Assembly: GCA_004194705.1 (NCBI GenBank)
Contig: SADC01000159.1
Location: forward strand, 108,938 to 172,937
Direction of reading: 5' to 3'
Source: Ditylenchus dipsaci
Taxonomy: Eukaryota > Nematoda > Chromadorea > Rhabditida > Anguinidae
DNA: 64,000 bases
The notes beneath the pieces were generated by a model that saw only the letters and a program-made list of their open reading frames with translations, made no database searches and had not been told where the DNA came from. This document shows positions 49,011 to 60,647 of this stretch, one piece after another (position 1 is the stretch's first letter; every line of letters starts with the position of its first letter). The position numbers and the translations under genes are program-made.

Positions 49011-49497
49011 GTTCAAACAAGTCAAAATGAAGGGCTATTTTTGCCTGAGTCTAATAAAAATCTAAAAATGAGAATTAATTTAAACAAAAAATCACAAGGG
49101 AAAACGTTTTTGTCAATGGAGCCAAGTTTTACACCCAAAGTTTTTACGGGACACCATTTTCAAGGGGACACGACAATAACTCGCCAGCACGAAAACTCGC
49201 CAACGTAAAAAACTCACCATCGTCAAATCTCGCCAACGGCTAATCTCGCCCACGGCAAAACTCGCCAATGGCAAACCTCGCCAACCAAAAACTCGCCAAC
49301 GCAGAACTTGCCATTGCGGACCTACATTTATACATTTTAAATCTTTTTTCGGGAATCTTTAACATTTCTATTCTGTATAGGAATACATATATTTATTTCA
49401 AGAATACGTGTGTTATGTGAAAATACAATTACAAACAAATTTTATTACTATAGCGTCTAAATTCAACTACTATACCATTTAAGGGGCGGGAAATTTT

Positions 49498-50506
49498 GGC
49501 TAGGGGAAACTTGCCAAAAACGAAATTTGCCAAACGTATGTTTTGCCAAACGAAATTTGCCGAAACGAAATTTGGCCAACGAACCAACAGGGGGACCAAG
49601 GCAGTTTTTACGTTTTTTTCAAAATTTTCGAAATTGTGTCCTAACTGTCCTAACCACCTAAAATCACCCCAAACCAGCGAAAACCATCCAAAATCACCTA
49701 AAACCACCCAAAATCACACAAAACCACCCAGAACACCAAAAACCACCAGAAACCATTCAAAACTTCACCAAACGAAAATTAAAATTTATAAATTTAATTT
49801 AAATTTTTAGTATGAACCAACCAAACCAAGTGGTCGTCGACTTGGATCGAATTTTTTTTTTACGTTTTTGGCTTCTAAACCAGTTTTCTAGACTAATTCG
49901 TGCACGCTGAACATGGTTTGACAGTGGTAAAATCACGTTTTATGAAGAAATTTTTGAGTTTTTGGGGAATAATTGATTTTGGTAAAATCAATTATTTGCC
50001 AAATAACAAAAAATAACTGAGAAAACGGCATTTTGCCACTGTCAAACCATGTTAAGCGTGCACGAATTAGTCTAGAAAACTGGTTTTAGAAGCCAAAAAC
50101 GTAAAAAAAAAATTCGATCCAAGTGGACGACCACTTGTTTGGTTGGTTCAGACTAAAAATTCAAATTCCCGCAAAAATTTTTGTTTAGTGTAGTTTTGGA
50201 TGGTTACGGGTGGTTTGGGGTGTTTTGAGTTGTTAAGTGTGATTTTGGGTGGTTTTTGCTGTTTAGGAGGTTTTTGTTGTTTGGGGTGGTTTTAGGTGGT
50301 TAGGACACAGTTTCGAAAATTTCGAAAAAAACGTAAAACGGCCTTGGTCCCCCTGTTGGTTCGTTGGCCAAATTTCGTTTCGGCAATTTCGTTTTGGCAT
50401 ATTTCGTTTTGGCGCATTTCGATTTGGCAAATTTCGTTTTGGCAAATTTCGTTTTTGCCAAATTTCGTATTTGGCAAATTTCGTTTTTGGCAAGTTTCCC
50501 CCAGCC
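49498..50506. mobile_element. Foldback element 6 (TTTGCCAAAACGAAA arms) with 8-bp duplication
   Basis: Ends ggctaggggaaacttgcc and ggcaagtttcccccagcc. The arms are arrays of tttgccaaaacgaaa and its complement, followed inward by GGGGGACCAAGGC at mirror positions, an accaccc-rich stretch and a palindromic core around tctagactaattcgtgcacg. The flanks gaaatttt at 49490-49497 and 50507-50514 are identical. Confidence 0.92.
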
Positions 50507-50532
50507 GAAATTTTTATACGCATCGTCTAGGC

Positions 50533-51691
50533 GGCTAGGTAACATTTGTCAAGAACGAAATTTGTCAAAAACGAATTTTGTCAAAACGAAACTTGTCAAG
50601 ACGAAACTTGTCAAGACGAAATTTTTCAAAACGAATTTTGTCAAAACGAATTTTGTCAAAACGAATTTTGTCAAAAACGAATTTTGTCAAAGATTTTTCA
50701 AAAATTACCTTGGTCCCCCCTTTAGTGAAAAATGGCAAAATTAAAAAAAAATTTTTTTTTACTTTTCAGGTTCCAAACTGGATCGTCCCTCACCGGAATA
50801 GCCAAAAGGCCAAAATAATTGGTTTTTAACATAACTTCACCCTGAACCATTCCAAACCTGGGGTAAGCACCATCTGGCCAACCATATGCTGTGGATGACC
50901 TAAAAAATCAAAATGTCATAAAAATCTGAAACAAACCATCCTATCATATGCAAAATCATATGGTGAATGGCGTTTGATAAGACCAAAACTTGGAGTTTAC
51001 CTACCAAAACCTTAAAACCTTGAGTAGGTACCACCTGGCCAGGTGGATATCCACCTGGCCGGAAAAATCAAAGAAAAATCAAAATTTTTGAAAATTCAAA
51101 AACAAACCATGCTATCATATGCAAAATCGTGCGGTTAATCGTGTTTGATAAGTCAAGAAATGCGATTTCAATTTTTCTGGTCATCCAGGTGGATATCCAC
51201 CTGGCCAGGTGGTACCTGCTCGAGGTTTTAAGGTTTTGGTAGGTAAACTCGAAGTTTTGGTCTTATCAAACACCATTCACCATATGATTTTGCATATGAT
51301 AGGATGGTTTGTTTTAGATTTTATGACATTTTGATTTTTTAGGTCATCCACAGCATATGGTTGGCCAGATGGTGCTTACCCAGGTTTGGAATGGTTCAGG
51401 GTGAAGTTGTGTTAAAACCAATTATTTTGGCCTTTTGGCCATTCCGGTGAGGGACGATCCGGTTTGCAACCTGAAAAAGAGAAAAAAAAATTTTTGAAAT
51501 TTTCAATATTTCACTAAAGGGGGGACCAAGGCAATTTTTGACAAATGTTTGACAAAATTCGTTTTGACAAAATTCGTTTTTGACAAAATTCGTTTTGACA
51601 AAATTCGTTTTGACAATTTTCGTCTTGACAAGTTTCGCTTTGACAAAAACTACGTCTGACAAATTTCGGTTTTGACAAATCTCCCCTAGCC
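50533..51691. mobile_element. Foldback element 7 (TTTGTCAAAACGAAT arms) with 8-bp duplication
   Basis: Ends ggctaggtaacatttgtc and gacaaatctcccctagcc, the same family as foldback 6. The arm units carry GTC where foldback 6 has GCC. The interior is a long palindrome containing accacctggccaggtggata and its mirror. gtctaggc at 50525-50532 repeats at 51692-51699. Confidence 0.92.
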
Positions 51692-51924
51692 GTCTAGGCC
51701 ACAGGTCCGACTACCACTTACTGAATGTCTTATTTTCTCATCTCCTTCTTGTTTCTATTTATAAGTTTTATGCCTGAATAATCCTCACACTCTTCCTCAC
51801 ACTAATTATCAGCGCAGGGTTACACACCTACCAGAGATTATTTATAGTCTTCTAAGATGAACTAAATCCCTGAAATCGAAGTTTTTGAGACTGAAAGATA
51901 CCGTCAGCATTGACTAACTATACT

Positions 51925-52145
51925 TTTGGCTGCAGCACAAGAGGCTGGGTTTGTAAATGCTCTCGACGCTTAGAGAATTATTACTCTTTGGTACTTATTG
52001 TCTCTCAATAAGTGGCCCTGTTTTGTCCCTTCCCTCCCAATTCAGCCTTTTATCCCCTTTGAAATCACTTTTCCGGTCTTTGCATGGCGAATCATTGCGT
52101 GAAAATGGTTTTTGAACAGTCCTAAAAATTATTTTTGGTGTCTTT
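51925..52145. mobile_element. Dispersed GGCCCCTGTTTTGTCCC repeat copy
   Basis: gaggctgggtttgtaaatgc, then gtggccctgttttgtccctt and aattcagcc, in the same order as 17880-18000. Confidence 0.6.
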
Positions 52146-52604
52146 GGGTGGTTGTGATGCGTTGGTGAGTTTTTCATTGGCGAGTTTTTAGTTGGCGAAA
52201 TTTGCCGTTCGCGAGTTTCGCTGTTGGGGAATTCGGCCGTTGGCGAGATTTGACGTTGGCAACTTTTGGCGTTGGCGAGTTTTTTAGCGTTGGCGAGTAA
52301 TGGCGTTGGCGAGTCGGTTGCGTCCCTTTTCAAGCTTTGAAAATAGTTTTGAAAAAATCACGTGATTATTGATTTTGGTTCAGATGAGGTACAAGCCAAT
52401 GCTTTCAACAAACAAACAAAAAGATTTAAAAAAAAGTCGGTTACAAAAAAGCCAAAAGATGACAGTGGAAAATAAAAGAACTGTTAGATTTGAATTTTTG
52501 TTATCAATGTTTTGATTATTTTTGCAGTTTTTAAAATAAAATTTCTGAAAATTTTGTGCAAAAAACTATCCACATCGTACAAATGTTATAGAAATGTTAT
52601 ACAG

Positions 52605-52790
52605 TTAACCCTGCTGTAGTGACACCCTTTGCTACCAGCCTTAGAGTGTCACTATAACGGGCGTCACTATAGCGGAGGTACAGTCTAAGGCTTTCAGTCA
52701 AAACCAATTGAATCGTCTGCAAGGTGTCACTATAGTGAGGGTGTTCCTATGGCGAGGTGTCACTATAGCGGGGGTTGACTGTAGTTAACA
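52605..52790. mobile_element. Short Tigger-like element (CACTATAGCGAGG family)
   Basis: The left end tacagttaaccctgctgtag and the right end actatagcgggggttgactg-ta are inverted and bounded by TA. Internal units gtgtcactatagcg recur. Confidence 0.6.
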
Positions 52791-53384
52791 TTATTTCTGC
52801 TGGTTGTTAAGTAAAGTATGATTACACAAAAATGCTAAAACTAAAACAGTCTCATTTTTCTACACAAATGGCGTTGTCAAAAATATGCTCTTTTAAACCA
52901 AAAATGATCCAAGATTATGCAAAAACAGAAAATTCTTGAAAAGCTTACACAGATTGTTGTACCCGTCCAAGATTTGGGCGCTACTCGGCCAATACTGGCA
53001 CACTCCAGATTGCAAGGAATGAGTTCCAGGTTCAGAACATAGTTGCAACGCAGCAGAAAGCACCGTCGCCAGCGCCGGCGCTACAACATTTTCGCCGCCA
53101 GCACTCGGCGGCGCCGTCGGACTTCTTTAAAAACAGCGCCGGCGGCACATAGCGAATGATTGTGGAAGTTTTAGCTTCTCTTACTTACAAATAAATCAGC
53201 AATTCCCCTAATCCGGGGTCCAGACTTGAAAATTTTAGATAAAATATCTTTTTTCGATCTTAAGTTTTCGTAAAGGACGTTTTCATAAATGTTTTGCAAT
53301 CTACATCATTTCGCCAACGGTATCTTCTTGCCAATAAGATCAGGTTGCAAAATTGGAGCATTTTCAGTAACACCTCCCAGTCAA
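52791..53384. other. Intergenic with a CpG-rich patch
   Basis: 53045-53155 is unusually rich in gcgccggcg-type words (cagcgccggcgctac, cggcggcgccg) against an AT-rich background. No reading frame is convincing. The rest is featureless. Confidence 0.4.
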
Positions 53385-53590
53385 GTTCGGTATACACCCC
53401 CAGTTTGCCTTGGTCCCCAAGCTGATTTTAAAAAAAAAAATTTTCGAAATTTTTTCAACTTCAGCCCAATAAAAAAACAACGTTCAAAAATTTCGAAAAT
53501 TTTTTTAAAAAATCAGCTTGGGGGACCAAGGCAAACTGGGGGGTGTATACCGAACTTGACTGGGGGGTGTATACCGAAACTTACCCGCAA
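53385..53590. mobile_element. 200-bp palindrome with GCCTTGGTCCCC at mirror positions
   Basis: ccagtcaagttcggtataca then gccttggtccccaagctgat at the left is mirrored by atcagcttgggggaccaagg then tgtataccgaacttgactgg at the right. A second partial copy of the right end follows immediately (tgtataccgaaacttac). Confidence 0.8.
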
Positions 53591-54265
53591 AATTTTTTTT
53601 CTGGCTGAGATATAGGTCATTGATAGATGTCTTTATTAGAGAGGTTTTTCAATAGAGAATATACAGTACTCTGTTGTCAGAAAAATTATTACTTAATTCG
53701 TAACCAGTCAGATAAGCTACAATTTTTTTTCCTAACAACATATCGTTTAAGTACTTATGACAATCGAACAAAACTTTACTAAAAATGCCTTAGACTGCAA
53801 AACCTAATGAGCAAGCTCAAGAACGAGCTCAAGTGAACAATCTCAACAACTGATTTTCGAGAGAAAGTCGAAAAATAATTTTTTTGCTCTTAAATTCAAA
53901 TGCAGCCTTAAAGTGCTTTAATTTGTCATCATTTTCATTTACAGAGAAAAATATGAATACTTATTTTTAAAAATAGGCAGAAAGGAAAGTCAGACCTTAT
54001 GCATATTTAGGTGATATTGAATAGTAGCTTTATTTAAAAAAATCGACTCTTCATTGCTATATTTTTGTCCCAAAATTTTTAACACGAGAAGCCCTGACTG
54101 TAACGACGGTTTACCTGCGCCGTTCGTGGTGGTTTTTTCAGCGATTGTAATATTTTAAGATATCGACAAGACCGACCATAAATTTGGATTTTAGCATACA
54201 ACATGTACTGTGTGATGTGGTGCGCAGAACAGATAATTTTATCTGAACCGATAGATTTATCTAAC

Positions 54266-55144
54266 TACAGTCAACCCACTATAGTGACACCCTCGGGGCC
54301 TTGGGTGTCACTATAGCGAGGGTGTCACTATAGCGGGGTGTCACTGTAGAGAGGGTTTCAAAAAATTTCTTGTAAGTGTCACTATATCGAGGGTTTAGCA
54401 AATGGTAATACAGTCACCTCTCGATTTTATGTATAAACCAAACGCTCATACCGTCTAGGGTCTAACACTTTTCAACCCAATTTTCAAGGTCTTTTGACAG
54501 CTCTGATGCGTCAGTATAATCTAAAGCATGTATATTTTGGTGGTCGAAGGATAGTGAAGGAAAACTATAAATTCTCCATTTAGACTCACATTTAAAAATT
54601 AAGGTACACATTTTTTCAAGCTCTAAATTGATGGTCGCGGGCCTAAATAGCGAAATAATAGTGTTTCCTGAGAGAAAACCGAAAGGAATAAATTCGATTA
54701 AAGCGTCACAAGAATAATGCCGAGAAACTGCACTACAATTGCTAATATTAATCAAGACTGTAGGACGTTTTTGAACTGTACTACAGCTTTTCGGCATTAT
54801 GTACATCATTGGGTTGAATATTGGCAGCAAAAAACAAAGCAAAAACCACGTAATTAATATGGAAGAAATTCACGGAGAGATCGAAATTCGTTTTTAAAAG
54901 AACTTTCACTTAAGTTGCAACTTTAATTAACGAAACTTGACATGTGTCACTATATCGAGGCTATTTTTATTTGTTGGGACCGGCCTGAGGTGTCACTATA
55001 GCGAGGGTGTCACTATAGGGGGTGTCACTATAGCGAGGGTCTAGTCTAAGGCGTTTTAGACAAACAAACCAAATCGTCTGCGAAGTGTCACTATAGCGAG
55101 GATGTTCTTATAGCGAGGTGTCACTATAGCGGGGGTTGACTGTA
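54266..55144. mobile_element. 880-bp Tigger-like element (TACAGTCAACC ends) with an ORF
   Basis: Ends tacagtcaaccc... and ...ggggttgactgta begin with TA. Both arms carry runs of gtgtcactatagcgagg. The end pattern is like pogo/Tigger elements (family knowledge), but no DDE transposase is visible. Confidence 0.65.
54462..54809 (-). CDS. Unrecognised 115-residue ORF inside the Tigger-like element
   Basis: Open from an ATG (MMYIMPKSCSTVQKRP) to a stop after DASELSKDLENWVEKC. It is the longest uninterrupted frame in this part, with a normal amino-acid mix. No domain is recognised. It may be a captured host fragment or the end of a gene whose other exons are missing; no splice acceptor was confirmed upstream. 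Confidence 0.3.
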   Translation of the reverse strand: MMYIMPKSCSTVQKRPTVLINISNCSAVSRHYSCDALIEFIPFGFLSGNTIISLFRPATINLELEKMCTLIFKCESKWRIYSFPSLSFDHQNIHALDYTDASELSKDLENWVEKC

Positions 55145-55575
55145 TTAATTTTCAAATTACTTTCATTAAAAAAAATTTTATCTGACAGATTAAATTTTGG
55201 AAACTAGGAAAGATTTTTGATTTTTATAAAAAATCAATTCAAAAAAGAAAAATAGGTTTCACAATTTCAATCCTCTGCAAATTGGTAAGAATAAAAGCAT
55301 TTAAAATATTTGATGCGTTTCGTCATTTTTCATTGAGAGATCCTAAAAATCTAAAAAATCGGAAAAACCCATTAAATTTTCTTATCACTTATTTTTACAA
55401 ATTTGCAGAGGATTCAAGTTGTGGAACCCACTTTTTAATTATGAAATGATTTTTATATAAGAATAAAATTCTGTCTCAGTGATAAAATTTATCCGGCAGA
55501 TAAAAATGATTGCTTAATTATTTGCTAGTTAATTTATCGGTTTAGATAATTTATCTGTTCTGCGCATCACGACTG

Positions 55576-57469
55576 TATGATAGCTCGAAATGTTGGAGAT
55601 ATTACGTGCTTTGCTATGGTCTCTGATTTGAAACCTGACTACAAAATTTTGAACTCCGCTCGATACGACTTATATTTAGACAATCCAAAAATTTCCTGAC
55701 TTGAATATTTATTGTCTCGAGCGGAGTTCCGGCAGGAAAAAAGTTAGCGGAATTTTCATTACAATTTTTATATTGATTTTTCAAAGTTTATCACGATTTT
55801 ATTATGAAATATTGCCGTATTTGATGTCGAAATGACCACCATTTTCTGTTCCATCTTTTTGCTATAACAAAAGCAGTAGATAAGCTTTGTGGATAAAAGT
55901 TACAAGGTCTTTTTCATGAAATTTTATGACCTACTAATTTTAAGAGAGTTCAATTCGCGATATACTTTACGAACATAAAAATAAAATATGCGTGAGAAAG
56001 TTCATTTCTTCAGCCACAAAATCAGTTATTGTAATTGGTTGAGCGCTTTTGTGATAAAATAGTTATATAAGCCTGTATGAAACCCGCTTAAGTGATTTTA
56101 GTTACTTTATTAAAGTCGGTTATTCGGCAGAAAAAGTCTGGTTTTTTCAAATCGACCGCCACAAAAAGAATCGGCATGAAATTCGCATGAGAACCTGCCA
56201 GTCTCACAATTCGGAATTCTCGTGTTAAAGCAAACAATGACTATTCTCAAAAGACTATGGTTTTCGACGCAGCGGCATTCGCTAAATTTGAATTATCAGA
56301 ACACACTTTTTTATTCTGCAATTATTCACAACTATTTTGAAAGTTATTATTTCTTTGCATCTGTAATTTCATCGATTACTTTAAACCATTTACTGGTCGA
56401 GCCCAACGTTGCTTGACAATGCCAAATCAGACAAGACAGCAGCATAAGTGCCGCCCCTCCAAATAGTATTTTTTCTCTAAGCCAATTTTCATATTTTTAG
56501 CTATTTCACCGACAATACCGAGGTGAAACCAAGTAAAAATAACTAGTTATTGTAGTGGAAAAATGACAAAATAAATTTAGTCATTCTAAGCATCGAAAAT
56601 CAAAAGTTATTGATTGTTTTTCATAGGCACAGGTACCTTGAATTGATCATTTAGCGTTTTCTTACAGTGCAATGGATTTTCTTAAGCAATCTATTTTTGA
56701 AAATCCAGAAATAGTCTTCTGCTATGTCTAAAATGCGCGTGCTCTCATAATTTTTTTCTCTATATACTTATGGACGATATTTTGATTTTTTTTCTTATCA
56801 TTGATATAAATCAGGGCTGTTATTCGGATTTTAAAATATTTATTATTTTTTAAGTAGGCCGAAGCTCACTTTAAGGCTTTTCCAAAACCTGTACTAATAT
56901 GTTTTGTCAACGTTTCAGAACTTATAATATATAAAAAGGTTATTAGTTAACAAAGGTTAAAAAATTTGGATAAGTTTATGAGAAATTTTTGTCTACGATA
57001 AGTGAGTGCGCGCATCTATAAACACTCAAGCCCCTGCTTGAAACATGTTTTTGGGTGGCGGTCGCACTTTTCAGCAAAAAAATTTTTTTGAATAAAGTTT
57101 GACTTTTTGCCTTGGTCCCCCAAAGTAAATCCACCGGTAAAAGCTGCATGAATGACCAGAAATATTGGTTTTGTTATTATACTCCGTTTCCGAATTCAGT
57201 ATTGATTTGCAAAAAATTTCTTCTGTGCTTTTCGATCATTAGTCTTTAGTCGTGAATCTGTCTGTGTGAGGTTGCAGCCTATCTGTAACTCTTCCAGCGC
57301 CTTGCCCTCTCAAGGTTGCGCAGGTACATGGAAGTTGGAGCTGAGATGATCACATCCGCATACCTTACAAGGGAACCTCAAATAAAGCTATTGAAGAACC
57401 TTATATCCATTGAATAGCTCTTCGAAAATCCGACCCGTAGCGAATACCCCAACTATTTTCACCTGTTTT
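55576..57469. other. Long gene-free stretch
   Basis: Contains an imperfect hairpin at 55650-55750 (gaactccgctcgata / ctcgagcggagttc), an unrecognised 64-codon frame at 56222-56416, a lone GCCTTGGTCCCCC (57109) and fragments of the gcgcatctc hairpin near 57000 and 57310. I find no gene. Confidence 0.35.
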
Positions 57470-57850
57470 ACTTAAAGGGCCATTGCACCTTTGTTTTGAA
57501 TTGTCCCCGCCAATTCAAAATTTCCTGCCTAATCAATTGAACTTCTGTACGGATTTTTCACTTGGGTTCTAACAAAACAAGGACTAAAATTCATTTTAGG
57601 CGTGGTTCTGTTTAGAAGCAAGTTGAAAATTCGTACGTGAATCGAACGATAAAGAAAAAAAATTGAATTGGCGCGTGACAAACGTTGTCGCAGACGTCAA
57701 TAGCCTTTTAAGTAAAAATAATTACAGGGTTACAAAACAATTTTTATTTATAAATTGTTTTTATGTGAAACCCAAAATCTTTATAATCTAGCCCCCTGGT
57801 TCACTTCGGGAGTGCAGGGGGCTAGCGGGTTCGGAAATGCCATTCGCAAT
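57470..57850. mobile_element. Diverged palindrome related to 44573, then a hairpin
   Basis: cttaaagggccattgcac ... ccgccaattcaaaatttcct mirrors ttgaattggcg ... agccttttaag. At 57788-57835, gccccctggttcacttcggg and tgcagggggctagcgg form a separate hairpin. Confidence 0.5.
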
Positions 57851-58136
57851 TCTGCTACCGCAATAAACTGCGTAGATATATTGGCTTTTTGAAATAATAA
57901 TTTTTGATCTACGAGTCATTGCAGATAAGCAGAAATGTTAATATAGCTTCACGCTCTCTTTGTATGTCGAATGTTCTATTACCAGTCGTAATTCTGGATT
58001 TTTTAAATTTTTTACCTTTTGAAATCAGCTTGGGACCAAGGCACAAATTTTTAGGTGGCGTAGTGTGCAATTGATCGGTGCGTTAGTGCAAGTTCTCCAC
58101 GGAATTTTTTCACGACCCTTCTCAAGCCCGCTCACA

Positions 58137-58850
58137 GAGGACATCCACGAACTGTAAACTTCGACACGCAAATTCTGATAACGCCATCTTTAGAGCATAG
58201 CGATTTACTATATAAAATTTTAATATTTTCCCGTGGAAACAAAAATCGAAAATTGGGGCCTGAGAAAGTTAAAAAAATGACCAAAAATTGCCTATTGGTC
58301 CCCTGTGTTTTTTTGCAAAAAAGTTAATTTTTTAAGAATAATTTTCGTTATATATTATCACATTCTTTTTAGATATGATAAACACGGTTCTGTTCGAGAA
58401 GTTAAAAATAGGCCACAGGAATTCCGCACACCCCCACAGTTTTGCCTTCAAGATTATCCAGTCAGTTCAAATGTGCTTGTTCAAAGCAATGTTTTATCAG
58501 ATGTGCTTATTGTGAGAAGTTCTTATGCTTTGATCACATTATGTTAAATGTTCACAGCTGCTAAATGCATGTATTGACAGCCGTAGTTTCAATAAAAAAA
58601 GCAATATACAAAAGCATAACGAAAATTTATTCTTAAAAAATTAACTTTTTTGCAAAAAACAACAGGGGGGACCAAGGCAATTTTTGGTCATTTTTTAACT
58701 TTCTCAGGCCTCCAATTTTCGATTTTTGTTTCCACGGGGAAAAAATATTAAAATTTTATATAGTAAATATCACTTATGACTATGCTCTACAAGATGGCGT
58801 TATCAGAATTTGCGTGTCGAAGTTTACAGTTCGTGGATGTCCCTTGTCAG
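58137..58850. mobile_element. 710-bp MITE with about 220-bp arms
   Basis: The left arm from ggacatccacgaactgtaaa to gcaaaaaagttaattttt is mirrored almost fully by the right arm ending tttacagttcgtggatgtcc. The GCCTATTGGTCCCC / GGGGGGACCAAGGC motif is at mirror positions. After TTCTTTTTAG the centre has a plus-strand open block (58375-58547) that could be a captured exon of unknown origin. Confidence 0.8.
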
Positions 58851-59649
58851 TTAGAATCAAATTTTATTGATTTTTTCAAAAGCAAGGGAATCCTGTATTG
58901 ATCACTCAAGATTTTTCTTAGATTTTTCTTTCAGCAATCTTTTTTGAAAATTCAGAGAACTCACTTACTTTAAACATCAACAAAGCTATTAATCAATCGA
59001 ATCATATAAAAGGAAAATACAAACTGTTACTATTTCTTTTTCCCAGCACCTAAATATATTTTTTTTCTAATTCTTCACGTCAATTTTCTTTTTTGCTTCA
59101 AAAAAACAATAAGTACAACCCAAATGAATTAATCTTTAAAAAATTTAATATAATATTATTATTATCATAAATTTCTTAAAAACAAAAAAGCTTCTCTCAA
59201 AATTTTGAGATGGCGACCCTGTTTCCGTTTTATAAAATTTTTTGAAATTTAAATGTTTTTGTCTCGAAAGGAATTTGAAATTTGACAGTGACTTTTCTTT
59301 TCGAAATGCATTTTCTCAAGTAAATCGGCCACTCTGAGGACGAATCCGTGTCAGAATTCCGAGTCGCTAAATTTTCACGTTAAACTGTTTTTGAAGGCAC
59401 CTTTTTGGTTCTTTTCTACTTGTGCTTGACGGTCCAGAAGCCCTTTTTATTGACTTTCAAGCACTATCAAGTGCTTTTTTTTGATGCCGATTCTGAATTT
59501 GGAGACTTTTTCATGGCTGCAACCCTCTGTACGAAATTTTCTTTACTTTTTGTGAGGTACTAAATTTTAGAAAAGCTTGACAAAGGGCTTTACGATGGTC
59601 ATAAAAAAATGCTGAGTTTAATTAATTTACTGCTCAGCAACCTGAAGAA
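58851..59649. other. Intergenic, no supported gene
   Basis: AT-rich sequence without repeats or exons that I can identify. Confidence 0.35.
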
Positions 59650-60430
59650 AAAAACTGGCGCTACTGGCTTATACCTACTGGCTTATAACAGCTACTTTCT
59701 TATACACCGCCCCCCCCCCAATCCTCGGACCTACTGGCTTATAACCGCCCCCCCCCCTGAAAGTACTCAAAGTATAAGAGCTGATAAATTATAAGAGCTG
59801 ATCAGACCGATCAGCAGGTGGATCCTGATTGTTGCCTTTTAACTTTTGTATGGCTGAGCCTCCGGCTCGTAGCTGCAGGCCTGAAGAGGAGGAAACCCTT
59901 TTCGGCCGCATAATTAAAGATGTTAAACATAGTTTTGACTACTGGGCTTACCGCATAAATAACTCTGGTATGCATGTTTTTTCATGCATCCAAAGTCACT
60001 TACGAGTGATTTGTGTCTAAGGTATGTGTGTGTGCGCATCTCAACTCCAAACCCCAAGCCCCCTGCGCCCCCTTCGGGGCTTGAGAGTTAGAGATGCGCG
60101 CATTCACTTACCTTAGACATGATTCGAGAAGTACTCTTGATCATAAAATGCATATAGAGTCTCTTTTTGCCACGACCCATGTTGAAAAACATGGTAAGTC
60201 AGCCAAAGAATGTCCAAAAAAATTGACTAAAAAGTGGCCCCTTATTGTTCCCTTCCCCTCCCAATACAGCCCATAATCCCTTTTTAATTGCTTTTCTAAC
60301 CTTTTTACGACAAAATTATTACCTAAAAATGATTTTTAGATACTCTGAAAAAAATTGATTTTGGGGGGGGGGGGATAAAGAAAGTAGCTTTTGGGGAGGG
60401 GGGGGGGATGGTTGTAAGCCAGTAGGGTCA
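59650..60430. mobile_element. CGCTACTGGCTTATA element with internal gcgcatctc hairpin
   Basis: The left end has three ctactggcttata units and two C-runs; the right end has two G-runs and ttgtaagccagtagg. The inner 59947-60180 is hairpin copy 3. The right half includes the gtggccccttattgttccct block of the 17835 repeat. Overall order parallels 26333-28335 without its foldback insert. Confidence 0.65.
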
Positions 60431-60647
60431 AAAAACTGTTCATTTTCAATGAGTTCCCGCTAAAATTGGGCTATTTGAGGCCATAATACTTATATTCGGA
60501 GGTCTGATTATTCATGACTGCCCCACAGGGTGTCCTAAAAAATTCGGGCACTTCAGTTTTTGTGAATGGCTTCCGTGCACCGTCTGAAATAGAGATTTTT
60601 TTGGTGTAATCAAGCATGTTGAAATAACGATCGTGAGGCCGGTACAG

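Larger units (their letters stand above)
49161..52335. mobile_element. Foldback element 5 (CTCGCCAACG arms), host of foldbacks 6 and 7
   Basis: The left arm 49166-49325 repeats ctcgccaacg with changing spacers (about 10 units). The right arm 52150-52320 repeats cgttggcgag with the same spacing. The outer ends caaggggacacgac and cgtcccttttcaag are imperfectly mirrored. Everything between is interior, including two later insertions and the 51925 dispersed repeat. Confidence 0.75.
54200..55575. mobile_element. Outer element with ggtgcgcagaacagataa ends
   Basis: gcgcagaacagataattta... at the left is mirrored by gataatttatctgttctgcgc at the right. A second inverted pair (cctctgcaaattggtaag / cttatttttacaaatttgcagagg) lies in the right part. 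The Tigger-like element at 54266 is inserted within it. Confidence 0.65.

Noticed and set aside
49496..50829. Frames encoding repeated Asn/Lys/Ile peptides in foldbacks 6 and 7
   Set aside because: They are translations of the tttgccaaaacgaaa and tttgtcaaaacgaat arrays, not genes.
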